Shown: piece after piece, positions 53,534 to 64,000 of the stretch
How positions within the stretch are numbered: position 1 is the first letter of the stretch
How the letters are laid out: each line of letters starts with the position of its first letter
Source of the DNA: Henckelia pumila
Taxonomy: Eukaryota > Streptophyta > Magnoliopsida > Lamiales > Gesneriaceae
Direction: 5' to 3'
NCBI RefSeq assembly: GCF_033568475.1
Contig: NC_133122.1
Span: forward strand, 181,245,449 to 181,309,448
Length of the DNA stretch: 64,000 nt
Made by a program: the position numbers and the translations under genes
Notes under the pieces: model-generated
Database searches by the model: none
Seen by the model: only the letters and a program-made list of their open reading frames with translations
What the model was told of the DNA's origin: nothing

Positions 53534-54034
53534 ATGTCTTTGACTGGATATAACCTCGTACCTTTTAATGGTAAAACAAATTTTTCAATATGACAACAGA
53601 AAATGAAAGGTATTTTGATTCAACAAAAAAATTTCAAAGCGATAAATCTTTCATATTCTGCCACTGAATCTGATGATAAAAAATATGAAATAGATGAATT
53701 TGCTTATTCTTCGATAATCTTGAATTTACTTGACTATGTGTTAAGGAAAATTGGTAATCTGAAATCGGCTAAAGAACTTTGGGAAAAATTGGAAGAACTT
53801 TATACTGTGACATCGTTGCCTAGTAAATTGTTTTTGCTTGAAAAAATTTTCCGGTTCAAACTTGATTTGAATAAAGACATAGATGAAAATTTGGATGTGT
53901 TTACCAAAATTGTTCAAGATATTAAGCAAACTGGAGATGAGCATATTGATGATTACACCACTATTGTGCTTTTAAATGTTATTTCCGATTCTTACAGTGA
54001 TGTGAAATCTGCCATTAAGGCTGTGTTTACTTAG
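53534..54034 (+). pseudogene. copia gag, 5' part, with a premature stop
   Basis: The ATG at 53534 opens a copia-type gag frame (VPFNGKTNFSI) that meets TGA at 53591-53593 where the family normally has Trp, then continues in the same frame to 54034. Motifs such as ELWEKLEELY and DEHIDDYTTIVLLN are typical of the UBN2-type gag core. The frame is cut by the insertion that starts near 54025. Not functional. Confidence 0.88.
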
Positions 54035-54785
54035 TAAGATTAATTATATATAGATAAATAATACTAATACTATTAAACTAATTTTATAGGATGTTGAATA
54101 ATGACACATAAACAATCACATGTTTACTTTAATGGATCAATTTTGTGATTGATACTATGATTAAATGACGAGTTACAATTTTGCCCTTTGTGTATAATAT
54201 ATAATCTTATTTTTAGTTTTTATTTGTAAAATTGGGATTGTGATTTTTTATTGAAAAATATAAATTATTATTAATCCATATGTAAATTATTTTAATTGAC
54301 CAAAATTATTGAGTATAAATATTATTTATTTTTTAAAAAAAATTAATAAATTGAGTTAAAAAAAAGTTCCCATGAATAAGGATAAATTATAATGAAATGT
54401 ATTAATCATATATTAAATTATTAGAATATTTTTCATGTTTTATAATTTTTAAATGGACATTTCGTATATTTAAATTAAATTAAATGTATTAATATATCTT
54501 AAAGTATTTGAAATTTATATCCATGTTATATAATTTTTTTAAATGAGATTTTCATATATTATTTTTTTGGAAAGTAAATTAAAGATATTAGTGTAATTTT
54601 TTTCAATTAGAAACATAATGATTATTTATCACACCATTTATTTATGATAAATCATCAAGATTTAAATTTTAAATTAGATAACTATGGATGAACTTTATGA
54701 GTTAATACGGGCCCTCAAAAAGCAAGTAAACATGTGATTGCTTAAGATTATTAATGTAATCCTATACTTATCATAGCAAGTAAAC
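54025..54785. mobile_element. Probable MITE interrupting copia gag
   Basis: The gag reading frame stops at about 54024 and resumes after 54785 (DKISLETVVNGLKSKE). The inserted piece begins GTTTACTTAGTAAGATTA and ends with the approximate complement (TACTTATCATAGCAAGTAAAC). A further AGCAAGTAAACATG occurs at 54721. The interior is AT-rich and non-coding. No clear target duplication, so the boundaries are approximate. Confidence 0.65.
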
Positions 54786-54974
54786 GCAACCTTAGATAAG
54801 ATTTCATTAGAAACTGTTGTGAATGGTTTGAAAAGTAAAGAAATAGATTTAAAAACTAATAAGGGTAATAATAATTCGGGTGAGGTTATGCATGTGAGAG
54901 GAAGGTCCACAAATCGCTTTCAAAGATCTTCAAACAACCTTTCTGTTGAAAATCGAGGTAAGAGTAAGTCAAGA
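54786..54974 (+). pseudogene. copia gag, middle part
   Basis: Short stretch between two insertions that continues the gag frame up to RGRSTNRFQRSS, the basic region that precedes the zinc knuckle in copia gag. Confidence 0.75.
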
Positions 54975-55575
54975 TTAGGCATGGCAATAGGTCGGGTCTA
55001 AACCCGTCCCTGCATTGAACCCGACCCGGCGGGGCGGGTTTAGATCCGGCCAAGCGGGTCCACATGCGGGTCCGGCGCGGGTCTCGGGTTTGGCCGAACC
55101 CACCCCGAACACGCCCCGCCAAAAATATATATTAAATATACTTTAATATAAATATAAAATATATATGTATATATATTAATAATATATAATTATATTATTT
55201 ATATTATATAATCAATATTTTATCTCTAATTTGAGTTTATAATATTTTTGGATTTAAATAATTTTAATATATTATGATATTTTTAATATGAAAATATATT
55301 ATTATGATTTTTCTTTTGTTATTAATTATCAATTAAATAAAAAAATGATATATTTTAACTTGTAGGAATTTTTTTTGTCCTAAATATTATTAATATAAAT
55401 TTAAAAAATAAATTTAATTATGATTTGTTAATTTTTTAACTTATTTAATTTTTTATTTAATAAAATTTAAATTATATTTAATTTGGCGGGTCCAACGGGT
55501 TAGCCGGGTCCACGGGTTGGCGGCGGGTCTCGGGTTTGCCCAAACCCGCCCCGAACCAGCCTCATTGCCATCTCT
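54975..55575. mobile_element. hAT-type MITE nested in copia gag
   Basis: Flanked by AGTCAAGA at 54967-54974 and 55576-55583 (perfect 8-bp duplication). Ends AGGCATGGCAAT and, on the complement, AGAGATGGCAAT. GC-rich arms (GGGTCGGG..., CGGGTTT...CCGCCCCG) surround an AT-only middle. It splits the coding region just upstream of the zinc knuckle. Confidence 0.88.
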
Positions 55576-56250
55576 AGTCAAGATACCAGTCGAGGTCTTA
55601 TAATAGAAAATTTTATAATTGTGGTGAAATTGGTCATTTCATTCGAGATTGTTATAGGCCTATGCAAAACCAAAATCAAAATTTGAAAAATCAGCATGAT
55701 GATAATGCTAACATGGCTTCTTGTAGTAAAAAATTGGGTGATGTTTTTACGGTGACTGAGATATGTGATGTTCCTAATGTGAACTCTGTGCATTCTATTT
55801 CTTTGAGTGAAAACGAATGAGTTGTCGATTCTGCATGCACGTTCCATATGTCTCCTTTTAAAAACATATTTTCTAATTATCAAGAAGTGAACCATGGGTT
55901 AGTTTGTATGGCGAATGATAAAATCATGTCAAGTTGTTGGTTTGGTGACGTCTCTTTGAAATTTGATTCTGGTTATGTAACACCTTGAAAAATGTGAGAC
56001 ATGTGCCTGATTTATGCCATAATCTGATTTCTTGTGCTGCATTAGAAGAAGATGGTTTGCATGGTAAATGGGGTAGTAGAGTGATGAAAATTTTGAAAGG
56101 ATCTTTAATAATTTTCAAAGCCTCCAAAAGGAGAAACTTATATGTTTGTCATGCTGAATTTGATTCTCGTGTTCTTGGTAGACAATCTAGAGTTAAGTTT
56201 CTCATTTCCCCCATTCTCGCACCTGCCGCTCTCCAAGCAAGGTGGAGCAC
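55576..56250 (+). pseudogene. copia zinc knuckle, protease start and GAG-pre-integrase remnant
   Basis: The zinc knuckle frame reads FYNCGEIGHFIRDC (55611-55652); the first Cys of CX2CX4HX4C is replaced by Phe (TTT at 55611-55613). TGA at 55818-55820 replaces the usual Trp just before VVDSAC, the aspartic protease site. A one-base frameshift near 55980 precedes KNVRHVPDL and the GAG-pre-integrase segment (RRNLYVCHAE). The rest of protease and all of integrase are gone. Confidence 0.85.
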
Positions 56251-56763
56251 TTAACTGGTTTATGTTTTAATTATGAAAATGTTCAGAATGTGACTAGTGT
56301 GGATGAAGTGCCTGAAAATCTGTGTGAAAATGTTATTGATAATTCTGATGTGAATGAGGACATTGTTGAAAATGTGCCTAAAAATGATATTTGTGATCTA
56401 AATGATTGTCAATTAACCAGGGATAGAGATAGACAGAATGTTAGGCTACCGCAACTGGCTGAAATATTTTCTCCTATCATAATGTTTACTGTTATGAGTA
56501 TTATGCATGCGTTTATGCTTCAGTTTGATTGGGAGATGAAATATTTTGATGTTAGATTGCAGTACCTTCTTGACGTGGTTGCAAAAGGTGAGATTCTGTT
56601 GGGAAATTTGTGAACTTTGTTGGGAAATTTGTGAACTTTGTGTTGTAGCTTGTACCTTACTTTGTGTTTGCTACATGTCTTGATGCGTACTAACTTTATG
56701 TTCTGTTGTGAGGCGATGATGATGCTTTAGGTGATTCTCCAAAACCAGTGAACCGATGCTGGG
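56251..56763 (+). pseudogene. Remnant of the copia pol 3' end
   Basis: An open stretch to 56613 includes the linker seen before reverse transcriptase (QLTRDRDRQNVR). It then jumps to a piece like the RNase H C-terminus (KYFDVRLQYLLDVVAKGEI). The reverse transcriptase core with its YVDD box is absent, a large internal deletion. The remainder up to the polypurine tract is non-coding. Confidence 0.65.
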
Positions 56764-56779
56764 CCAAAAGGTGGAGATT
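56764..56779 (+). other. Polypurine tract of the copia element
   Basis: CAAAAGGTGGAGATT, immediately before the TGTTGGG of the 3' LTR, is the purine-rich primer site for plus-strand synthesis; AAAGGTGGAGATT is common in plant copia elements. Confidence 0.8.
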
Positions 56780-56950
56780 TGTTGGGCTTTGGCCCAACTT
56801 ATGTTATTTCCCAGCCCATATCTTAAGCCCTTATATTTATTCCCTCTTGCCCTTGTCTGATGTGAGGTAGAGCCGCCAGAGCATTCCCTTTTATTCTGCT
56901 TTGTCTGATGTGAGGGAGAGCCGCCAGAGCATTCCCTTTTCTTTTGCTGT

Positions 56951-56987
<37 letters not shown>

Positions 56988-58711
56988 AGCTTTGTGCTAT
57001 TCTATAGTGACCCGTTTCCAGAATTACTGATTAATGAGTAATTAAATCGTGTGATTATGTTTAGATTTAGTAAAACATGATTAAGGGATTTTCAAAAGGG
57101 TCTAAGGAGTCCAAAAATGGATCCAAAACACTTGAAGATGACCGGGAAGGTTCCGAGATTTCGGAGGGTTCGGAGGCTCCGAACCAGGTTAGGAGGCTCC
57201 GAAGATATTATTTCACGGGTGAGGTCACTGATGGGACTTCGGGGGATGCGAAGTCAGGAACGGAGGATCCGAACCAGTTCGGAGGGTCCGAAGTCGAGTT
57301 CGGAGGCTCCGAACTGTGGCTATAAATAAGGGAGCCGAAATTCATTTTCACTCGCACCTCTCCTCTCTTCTCTCTCGATTCCTAGGCCTTCTAACTCAGA
57401 TCTGGGGAGATCTAGGCGTCCTATGGGGAATCCGGAAGTGGCATAGCGATCCAGGCGTCGTAGCGGAGCTGTGGCCTAGTTTTGAGGCAAGCGACAGCAA
57501 AGGGCTAACGACGGACGCATGCATAACTTTGGATTCCTAAAAATATTTAGGAGTATAGAATAGTTTAGTTAAGGCTTTTAGAGATTAATTATTGATGCAT
57601 GGGTAACTGCATTGTAGTAGCAGCAGACTGGACTAGTAGGCGTGGGATCTAGACTAGTGATGCTAGGAATTGCCTGCAATTGTTAGAGGTACGTAAGTAC
57701 TGACCGAGATAGTCGGCGTGATATATTTTCATATATGTTGTATGAGTATGTGCTATATGTTTTATCATGTTTTAACATGTTTTACCGCCTTAGCACATGC
57801 ACGATTTTACGTATGACTGCATCCCGAGAGATGTGAGTCATTGACAGTCTCCATAGGGAACAGTGATCTCATGTTGGATTCGAGTCAGGTATGACAGTTT
57901 TCATATGGGACTTGTATCCTGTTTTGGATTCGGGTCAGGATGGGGTTGGCTCAGCCTTGATATAGAATATACGAGTATCTCGCGGAGTCGCTCTCTAGCT
58001 GGTACTATATATTACTGGCGCCTTGAGCAGTGTTTTACCTGTGATTTTAAATCATCTATGTGCGCATATTTGTACTTATATCATTGCTTATGTATTGAGC
58101 GTATTCGCTCACGCCCCTGTATTTGGGTATTGTGGTGTATCTTGTGGCGGGGCAGGTTTGAGGCTGGACGGTCCAGGCGGCTCTCAGCAGGATTGAGGAT
58201 CCGAGAGCGTGAGGTTTTAGAGGGTAGAAATTTTTTTACCCTGAACCTTTGATTTGGTTGTATAATGGTATTTATACACTTATGTTATCGTCGGTTGTAT
58301 TCTGCCGATTGAATTTGTTGTATTTTAAATTATCCGCTCCTTACGCTTTAAGTATTATTGCATGCGCTTTATTATAACTCTGATTAGATATTGGATCCGG
58401 TTTGGGTCACTACATATTCTTTGGGCTGCTTCTCTTTTCTCTTCTTTCTCGTTGGGCATAGATTTCTCTACTGTGTGTAGAGACTTGGGGCAGTGGTCGT
58501 GAGTTTGAGCGTGAGAATCTTTTCTGGTCTTCGTCGTGGATTGCTGGTGATATTGGAGAGATCGTAGCGTCTGAGCACCGGTAATATCCATCTCGTTATT
58601 GTTCTTGTTCTTTGGTTTTTCTATTTCTTTGCCTTTGGTTATGCAGGTTCAGATTAGATCCAAGGAAGATTGAAGAATGTCGGATCTTGGTTGGACGACG
58701 AATTCCTAACA
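56780..58711 (+). repeat. 3' LTR of the copia element, split by a solo LTR
   Basis: Matches the 5' LTR at both ends (TGTTGGGCTT... and ...TTCCTAACA). It is interrupted at 57003-58414. It also has a 48-bp tandem duplication (GTCTGATGTGAGG at 56855 and again at 56903) and a longer (GA)n tract (56952-56984), both absent from or shorter in the 5' copy. Confidence 0.88.
57003..58414 (+). mobile_element. Solo LTR (1.4 kb) nested in the copia 3' LTR
   Basis: Termini TATAGTGACCC and GGGTCACTACA are inverted repeats; the first should be TGTAGTGACCC, so the TG start has mutated to TA. Flanks TATTC at 56998-57002 and 58415-58419 give the 5-bp duplication. A CTATAAATAAGG box at 57320-57331 followed by a pyrimidine-rich stretch (CTCTCCTCTCTTCTCTCTCG) indicates a promoter on the plus strand. 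Tandem TTCGGAGGnTCCGAA words fill 57150-57315. There is no internal coding domain. Likely Ty3/gypsy-derived (inference). Confidence 0.85.
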
Positions 58712-58716
58712 TATCT

Positions 58717-58974
58717 CATGAGAGGCAAGAGAAATTAGTGAAGGAAATACAAATTCGTGAAAATATATTGAGAGAGAAAATATTTGGGAGAGGGAGGAGA
58801 ACATGAGCGATTACATAATCATGCAGATTGTGAGAATAAAATATTGAGTGGAACGGCCGAGGGAATCGTGCAGATTGTGAGAATAAAATATTTAGTGCGA
58901 CCTGTTATGATTTAAAATACAGATCGTTATTTAAATTGTTCGATAAATAACCAGAATAGATAGTGTTCCGAGTT
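58717..58974. other. Flank right of the copia insertion
   Basis: Pre-insertion sequence that continues the context found left of 50416. No gene seen. Confidence 0.4.
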
Positions 58975-59690
58975 GTTATGATTCTCACTCCTAATTTTTA
59001 ATCTTTAAACTTCAAATGCAGATTGAGTGGAAACCTAAAAAATCAACAATAATAGAAAAGAACATATGAAAATTTTGAGAAAAGCAATTTAAAATTCAAC
59101 CAATTGCGAAATAATAGGAATAGATTTATTCCGATCTTTTTCGATAATGAAGTTTACATCAGATATCAATTGAATAAAATAGAATGCAAGACAAATACGG
59201 AGATTGAATACAAATTAAATTTTTTTAGAAAAAAAAAGTATAATTAAACACTAAATGGTTTTTAAAAAATATTTGTTAATGAAGATTAAATTCAATAATA
59301 AAACTGAGAATGAATAAAATTTTATGACGGCTTCTCACTCCTAATTTAAAATTTTTAAAATTTAAATGCAGATTGAGTAGAAGCCTAAAAAATCAAAAAT
59401 AAAATAAAATAAGGTATGAACATTTTGAAAAAAAAACAATTTAAAATTCAACTGATTGCGAAATAATCGGAATATATTTGTTCCAATATTTTTCGATAAT
59501 GCAGTTTACATCAGATAGCACTTGAATAAAATAGAATGCAAGCGAAACACAAACATTGAATAAAAATTAATTTTTTTTGGAAAAATGCCTAATTAAACAT
59601 TAAATGGTTTTTTATTAAAAAAATATATTGTTAATGAAGATTAAATTCAGCAATAAAATTGTGAATGAATAAAATTTTTGTGGCGGTACA
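58975..59690. repeat. Two tandem copies of an about 361-bp AT-rich repeat
   Basis: The phrase TTCTCACTCCTAATTT, AAATGCAGATTGAGT, GAAATAATnGGAATA, CGATAATGnAGTTTACATCAGATA occurs at about 58980 and again at about 59336 in the same order and spacing. A third, more diverged copy lies at about 49550-49680, left of the copia element, so the copia element entered an existing array. Confidence 0.75.
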
Positions 59691-60157
59691 AATTGGAAAA
59701 TTAATGAAATCAATGAAGATAAAATGTGAAAAATAAAGGCGTTGATATGAATATTTTTTAAACTGATAACATGACAGAAGATGCAGTACCACCCCCAAAA
59801 CGATAAATTGCAACTTTGAATGTTTCTGCTTTGAAATGTACTTTTCTAAAGAGCAAAGTCTGGCTTTAGTGAGAAAATAAAAAAAAATAGCAGCATGTAA
59901 ACTTCTTAACATACACCGCAATTAATGATCTATTCACATTAAGTATTAGCTTCGCATCAATCTCACGATAAACACTTGATAGGACAGAACAAAATCCACC
60001 AAAAAACTTCACAACAAATAGTTGATGGGTCAGAAAAAACATAACGAATGAATAAAATTTGAAATAACCAATGAATTGGGGAGAAAATAAATGTATTATT
60101 TACCAGGGGATGTTGTTCATCTGTATCGGCCAACACAACTTTTGATTAATTAATTCC

Positions 60158-60590
60158 GGACCATGGGCGGCGATAGGCTGTAGTTGTGACGGATGGAAGA
60201 CGACACGGTAGAAAAGCATTACTCAAACCAACAACAAAGATTTAAAGGAAGAAAAAAATCGATTTCAGTGGAGACCCTTGGGCCAGCACAGCTCTTGATT
60301 GCACATGATTCCAAACCATTGGCCGCGGTAGGCTGCGGTTGTGACGGATGGAAGACGACATGTTAGAAAACCATTACTCAAAACCAGCAACAAAGATTTA
60401 GAGGAAGAAAAATACTGATTTCAGCGGAGACCCTCGAGCCAGCACAGCTCTTGATTACTCATGATTCTGGACCATGGGCGACGGTTGTGACAGATGGAAG
60501 ACGGAACGTTAGAAAATCACTAATTAAAATCAACAAAAAAGATTTAGAGGAAGAAAAGTACCGATTTCAGTGGAAACCCTCGATTGCATC
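60158..60590. repeat. Three tandem copies of an about 155-bp repeat
   Basis: Units starting at about 60158, 60313 and 60469 share GGTTGTGACgGATGGAAGACG, AACAAAGATTTAnAGGAAGAAA and GATTTCAGTGGAGACCCT. The third copy lacks a short GATAGGCTG segment. It is GC-richer than its surroundings. The open frames within it are not conserved between copies, so coding is unlikely. Confidence 0.75.
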
Positions 60591-61399
60591 GAAGCGTAGC
60601 GAGCAGAAGCGTGGAAATTGGGAGAGGAAGCGTATATTTGGAGCTAAAGAAACCCTCAATAGCGTTGGTAGAGGAAGCGTGAATTTGGATCCGAATAAAA
60701 CCTCGATAGCATGGAAACCGAGAGAGAGAACGTGAAGTAGTTTGTGTGAGACGTGGAATGAGAAGTGGGTGGATAGGAAAAAATTAAAAAGTAGAAGCAA
60801 ACGTGAAGGAGAGGTAAAATTGAAAACAAAATATGATGTCCTTCAATGAGCAGTTTCTAAAGGTCTCTCAACTTTTATAAAATAGTAAATATGCAAGCAT
60901 TGCGTACTAATGATGCTATAATATTTTGAGAGTAAAAATTATTTTGATACACGAGTTATTGATAAAATGTCAAATTGATACAAGAACTATTGAAAATTGT
61001 TTAATTTGTTTTTATCAAATTCAAAAGTCAATTTTGACCATTACTTAATCATTTTTGGACGGATCGCTCCCATTGTTGTTGTTGCGGTTGTGGTAGTGAG
61101 GGTTGCGGTTAATCCTGTTTGGACGGTATGTTGTTTCCTATATCTAAGTAAGCATATTACCATAACAAATAAATAAAATAAATTCATTGAAAATAATTCC
61201 AATGTTAATGAAATTACACAAAAATGCATAAAATGTATAAAATCTTAAGTACAAAATAAATAAATACATAATACAACCGTATAACAATAAATATTTATAA
61301 AAGAATTCACATGTGTTATAAATATATTATTATGTAGATGATTATATTATTTAGTTAGATTTTAAAGATTTGTGATTGAGATAATATCTGTAAAGATTT

Positions 61400-61660
61400 A
61401 TATCTTGTAATCCTTTTATGGCGATTGAGATTAATGAAAATTGGACCCGAGTATTGACTCGTATGAATTATCTCTACTCATCTCTATACCGTGATTGAGA
61501 TCAATAAAAATTGCACCTGAGTAATGACTCGTATGAATTCTCTCTACTCATCTCTCTGTGGTGATTCTCTCTACTCATCTTTTTATGGCGATTGGGATCA
61601 ATGAAAATTGCACCTGAGTATTGATTCATATGAATTCTATCTACTCATCTTTCTATTTTT
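61400..61660. repeat. Three degenerate tandem copies of a 75-95-bp unit
   Basis: GATTGAGATnAATGAAAATTG, ACCTGAGTAnTGACTCGTATGAATT, CTCTACTCATCT recurs at about 61420, 61493 and 61585. It is followed by AACAAGTTATCAACACGATG (61673), which resembles the post-LTR sequence of some copia elements, but no matching LTR was found. Confidence 0.6.
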
Positions 61661-64000
61661 ATTATGATTTATAACAAGTTATCAACACGATGTTATAACC
61701 AATTAAGAATAAAAACCAATTGAAAATGAAAATAATTCTCGTTTTATTGATGTTATCAGAAAGCACGACGTGTTGTCAATACTCAATTTTATAAAAGATA
61801 TTAATTGGTGCTCTAAAAATAGCATAATGAAAATAATTGATATGTTGGTGTCCATGAACTATCATGAATATGTTGATGGCTATAAAGTAGCAAAACATGA
61901 TTTTACATTCATAATTTGAAGACATTCATGATCATGATATAACATATTGAGAAATTTGAGATATTTGTTGTTATGATTTTGATATATCGAAAGAGATTCA
62001 TGATTATAATATAACATAATGAGAATATGAATAGATTCATGATAAATATGTGATATATGATTTTGTATATCGAGAAACTGAATAAATCATGATTGATATC
62101 TGAAATGATATCCAATATCAATAAATATCATTGAAGAAATAAATCTTATGTCAAAATGTTTCAATATTGACATATTGATAAAAAGATGCAAGATTGTATC
62201 AATATTGAAATATTGATAAAATGATGCAATATTTGATAATATTCATGAAAAATATTAATATAAGATCCAAGATTTAGAAATATTCTTGAAGATTATTAAT
62301 TTAAAATGCTTCTGGTTGAATGATTTTATGAGAATCTTATAAATAAAAAAATTCATCGAAATTTCTTAAAGAATCTCGATATATGATCTAAAATTGTCAA
62401 TATTAATAAGAAAATGTTATTAAATATATTATATATATATATATATATCAAAAGATATTGACTTTATATCGATTCAAATTATATATTTGTTGTGAATGAT
62501 CTAGAAAAAAACATTATATATTATTTGTCACTGTGTTTTATGGAAAGTGATTTGATATTCAACCGATAAAGAAAATAAATGTTAAACTCAATCAATTGAA
62601 ATCATCATCTATATTGCATCAAAGATGATGAATTGATGGTAGACTAGATGTCAATGAATCAATTTATGATTAATTTCAACTCGTTTTATTTTAATTTATT
62701 TTGATAAATTAAGTTTGTATTTGTTTAAACTAAATTGTGGAAAACTCTAGCATGTGTTTTGTTTTGATTCATATAAATTATTTTGATGATATAAAATAAG
62801 ATCTAAAAATTTTGTGAATCTATTATATTGGTCAATATATTGCATGAGATATTGATTATGCAATTTGGTGATAATTTTTTTATATGATTTGAGAATTTTT
62901 ATGGTTTAAGGATATATTGGTTTGTTAAATGTTTATTCCATAAATTTTTATTATAGATTTTAAATTCATCAATTTTGATTGTGGATATAAATTTTGAATT
63001 TTTCAAAATCATTTTATATGCTATCATTTTTTGAATGAATAATAAAATATTTTAATCACATATTATTATTTTACATGTTTTGAAAATGTAGGAATAAAAA
63101 ATCAATGTGAAATGACATTCGTGATAGATAAAATATGTACTTGGTGAATATAAGAATCCGAAAAGGTACGTATGAATTTTCAATTCCAATTCTTCTAATA
63201 TAATATCTTATTTATAGTATTTTGTTCAAGGAAAGACAATTATGAAAATTGTCTAATTATTAATTAATGTGGTCAATTCTTTTAAATGAATGTGAAAGTG
63301 TCAATGAACACAATTGATATACTATTATTGATTATTTCTTCAAAAAAAAATATTATCTCATATGGAGAGATATATGAATCATGAATGTCACAAAATATTG
63401 AGATATGCGTCGTAATCAAGTATTGTACTAAATGTAAATCAGTATCTCGTATCACCATCGTACATGAAGTACATAAAATATTTATTGATATCTATCAAGC
63501 AAGATATAAGTTTGTGGATCGGAGACCATTGATATCTACCCAAAATTCTTCATCGTATGTTGATATGAATGTTCGAAAGGTTTAAATAGTATATTACAAA
63601 TCAATATTTATAGAAGAGCTAAAGAGCTTCAAAAGTATCATTGATACAAATACTTTAAGAGTTTGATATAACTGATTGGATTGAACATTCAAATACTATA
63701 AATAGTTGATAAACTATTGATAGTGCACAAACATATTAATGAAGAAGCCCAAAAAGTTCTTGAGTCGATAAATATGAAGGTGTTTGAATCAAAGATCCAG
63801 AAGATTTTATGAATTCTTATTGGCTTACAAATTTGATATCACTATCATTAGCTCAAATTAGTAGAAAATCCCGATATTATCTGGAATGAATAAATAATGT
63901 GGGCCCCATGAAGTGTAACATGATGTTTACGAAGATATGCATTAAAAAAACTTCAAGAATATATAATCAAGACAGGTTTGATAAAAAAATAGATTATATG
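61661..64000. other. AT-rich DNA without a recognisable gene
   Basis: Short words such as TGATAAA, AATATTGA and ATTCATGA repeat many times, and an (AT)n microsatellite lies at 62428-62448. It may be the ruined interior of a retroelement starting near 61670, but I could not identify gag or pol motifs. No gene is called. Confidence 0.4.

Larger units (their letters stand above)
50421..58711 (+). mobile_element. Decayed Ty1/copia LTR retrotransposon carrying four nested insertions
   Basis: Begins TGTTGGGCTTTGGCCCAACT and ends CCTAACA, with TATCT on both outer sides (50416-50420 and 58712-58716), so the whole block is one original insertion. In order: 5' LTR, primer-binding site, leader, gag with zinc knuckle, protease start, GAG-pre-integrase segment, a short remnant of the pol end, polypurine tract, 3' LTR. 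Integrase and most of reverse transcriptase are deleted. Removing the nested elements leaves about 3.4 kb. It cannot be autonomous. Four later insertions sit at 51162-53273, about 54025-54785, 54975-55575 and 57003-58414. Confidence 0.92.

Noticed and set aside
56952..56984. Direct-repeat array resembling a CRISPR
   Set aside because: It is a plain (GA)n microsatellite in a retrotransposon LTR of a plant genome.
57077..57540. Overlapping Ser/Glu/Gly-rich open frames
   Set aside because: Produced by TCCGAA-type tandem repeats and the leader of a solo LTR; no domain and no splice structure.
60451..60735. 94-aa basic open frame
   Set aside because: Begins inside the 155-bp tandem repeat and its frame is not kept in the other copies.
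48856..60900. Helitron spanning the whole right-hand region
   Set aside because: A GC hairpin-like block near 48870 was suggestive, but I found no CTRR terminus with a partner hairpin and no Rep/helicase remnant.
63385..63585. 66-aa frame with a Cys-Thr-Lys-Cys motif
   Set aside because: Isolated, in AT-rich decayed DNA, without neighbours or splice sites; could be a pol remnant but no motif is secure.

Overview
This window is nuclear DNA from a flowering plant. The genes have many spliced exons with GT/AG introns, one of them encodes a chloroplast-targeted photosynthetic enzyme, and the intergenic DNA is very AT-rich and packed with plant-type transposons (L1-like LINEs, a tRNA-derived SINE, hAT-type MITEs, Ty1/copia and LTR-retrotransposon sequences). 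The proteins look eudicot, but I cannot name the species. All splice junctions were read by hand; for the three larger gene models the exon lengths add up to intact reading frames.

Left part (1-13 kb). A repeat-rich flank (1-2477) is followed by leaf-type ferredoxin-NADP+ reductase on the minus strand (9 exons, 2478-6178, 362 aa), with a large foldback element in intron 1. Next come an ARMADILLO REPEAT ONLY (ARO)-like gene on the minus strand (6909-9031, 680 aa) and a small plus-strand gene of unknown function (10809-11816, 266 aa). The upstream DNA of the small gene carries a perfect mitosis-specific activator (MSA) element and a near copy. A SINE with an 11-bp target-site duplication lies after it.

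Centre (13.2-46.9 kb). One 33.7-kb minus-strand gene encodes Tra1/TRRAP, the giant PIKK-family pseudokinase scaffold of the SAGA and NuA4 complexes. I could place 35 exons giving a 3,906-aa protein. Its introns hold at least eight LINE pieces, four with clear target-site duplications (three simple insertions and one composite), plus foldback elements, a hAT MITE inside LINE DNA, and local duplications.

Right part (47-64 kb). No host gene is recognisable. The main structure is a nested transposon island. A decayed Ty1/copia element (50421-58711, 5-bp duplication TATCT on both sides) has been entered by two solo LTRs of other retrotransposons, a hAT MITE and another probable MITE. The copia element lacks most of integrase and reverse transcriptase and carries two TGG-to-TGA stops. 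It sits in an older array of about 361-bp repeats. A 155-bp tandem repeat and AT-rich DNA fill the rest.

How the genes relate: FNR (photosynthetic electron transfer), ARO (polar growth), the small gene (possibly G2/M-expressed) and TRA1 (chromatin acetylation) are unrelated neighbours. I found no previously undescribed multi-gene system. The most interesting material is the transposon stratigraphy, the MSA elements and the ARO-like N-terminal extension.
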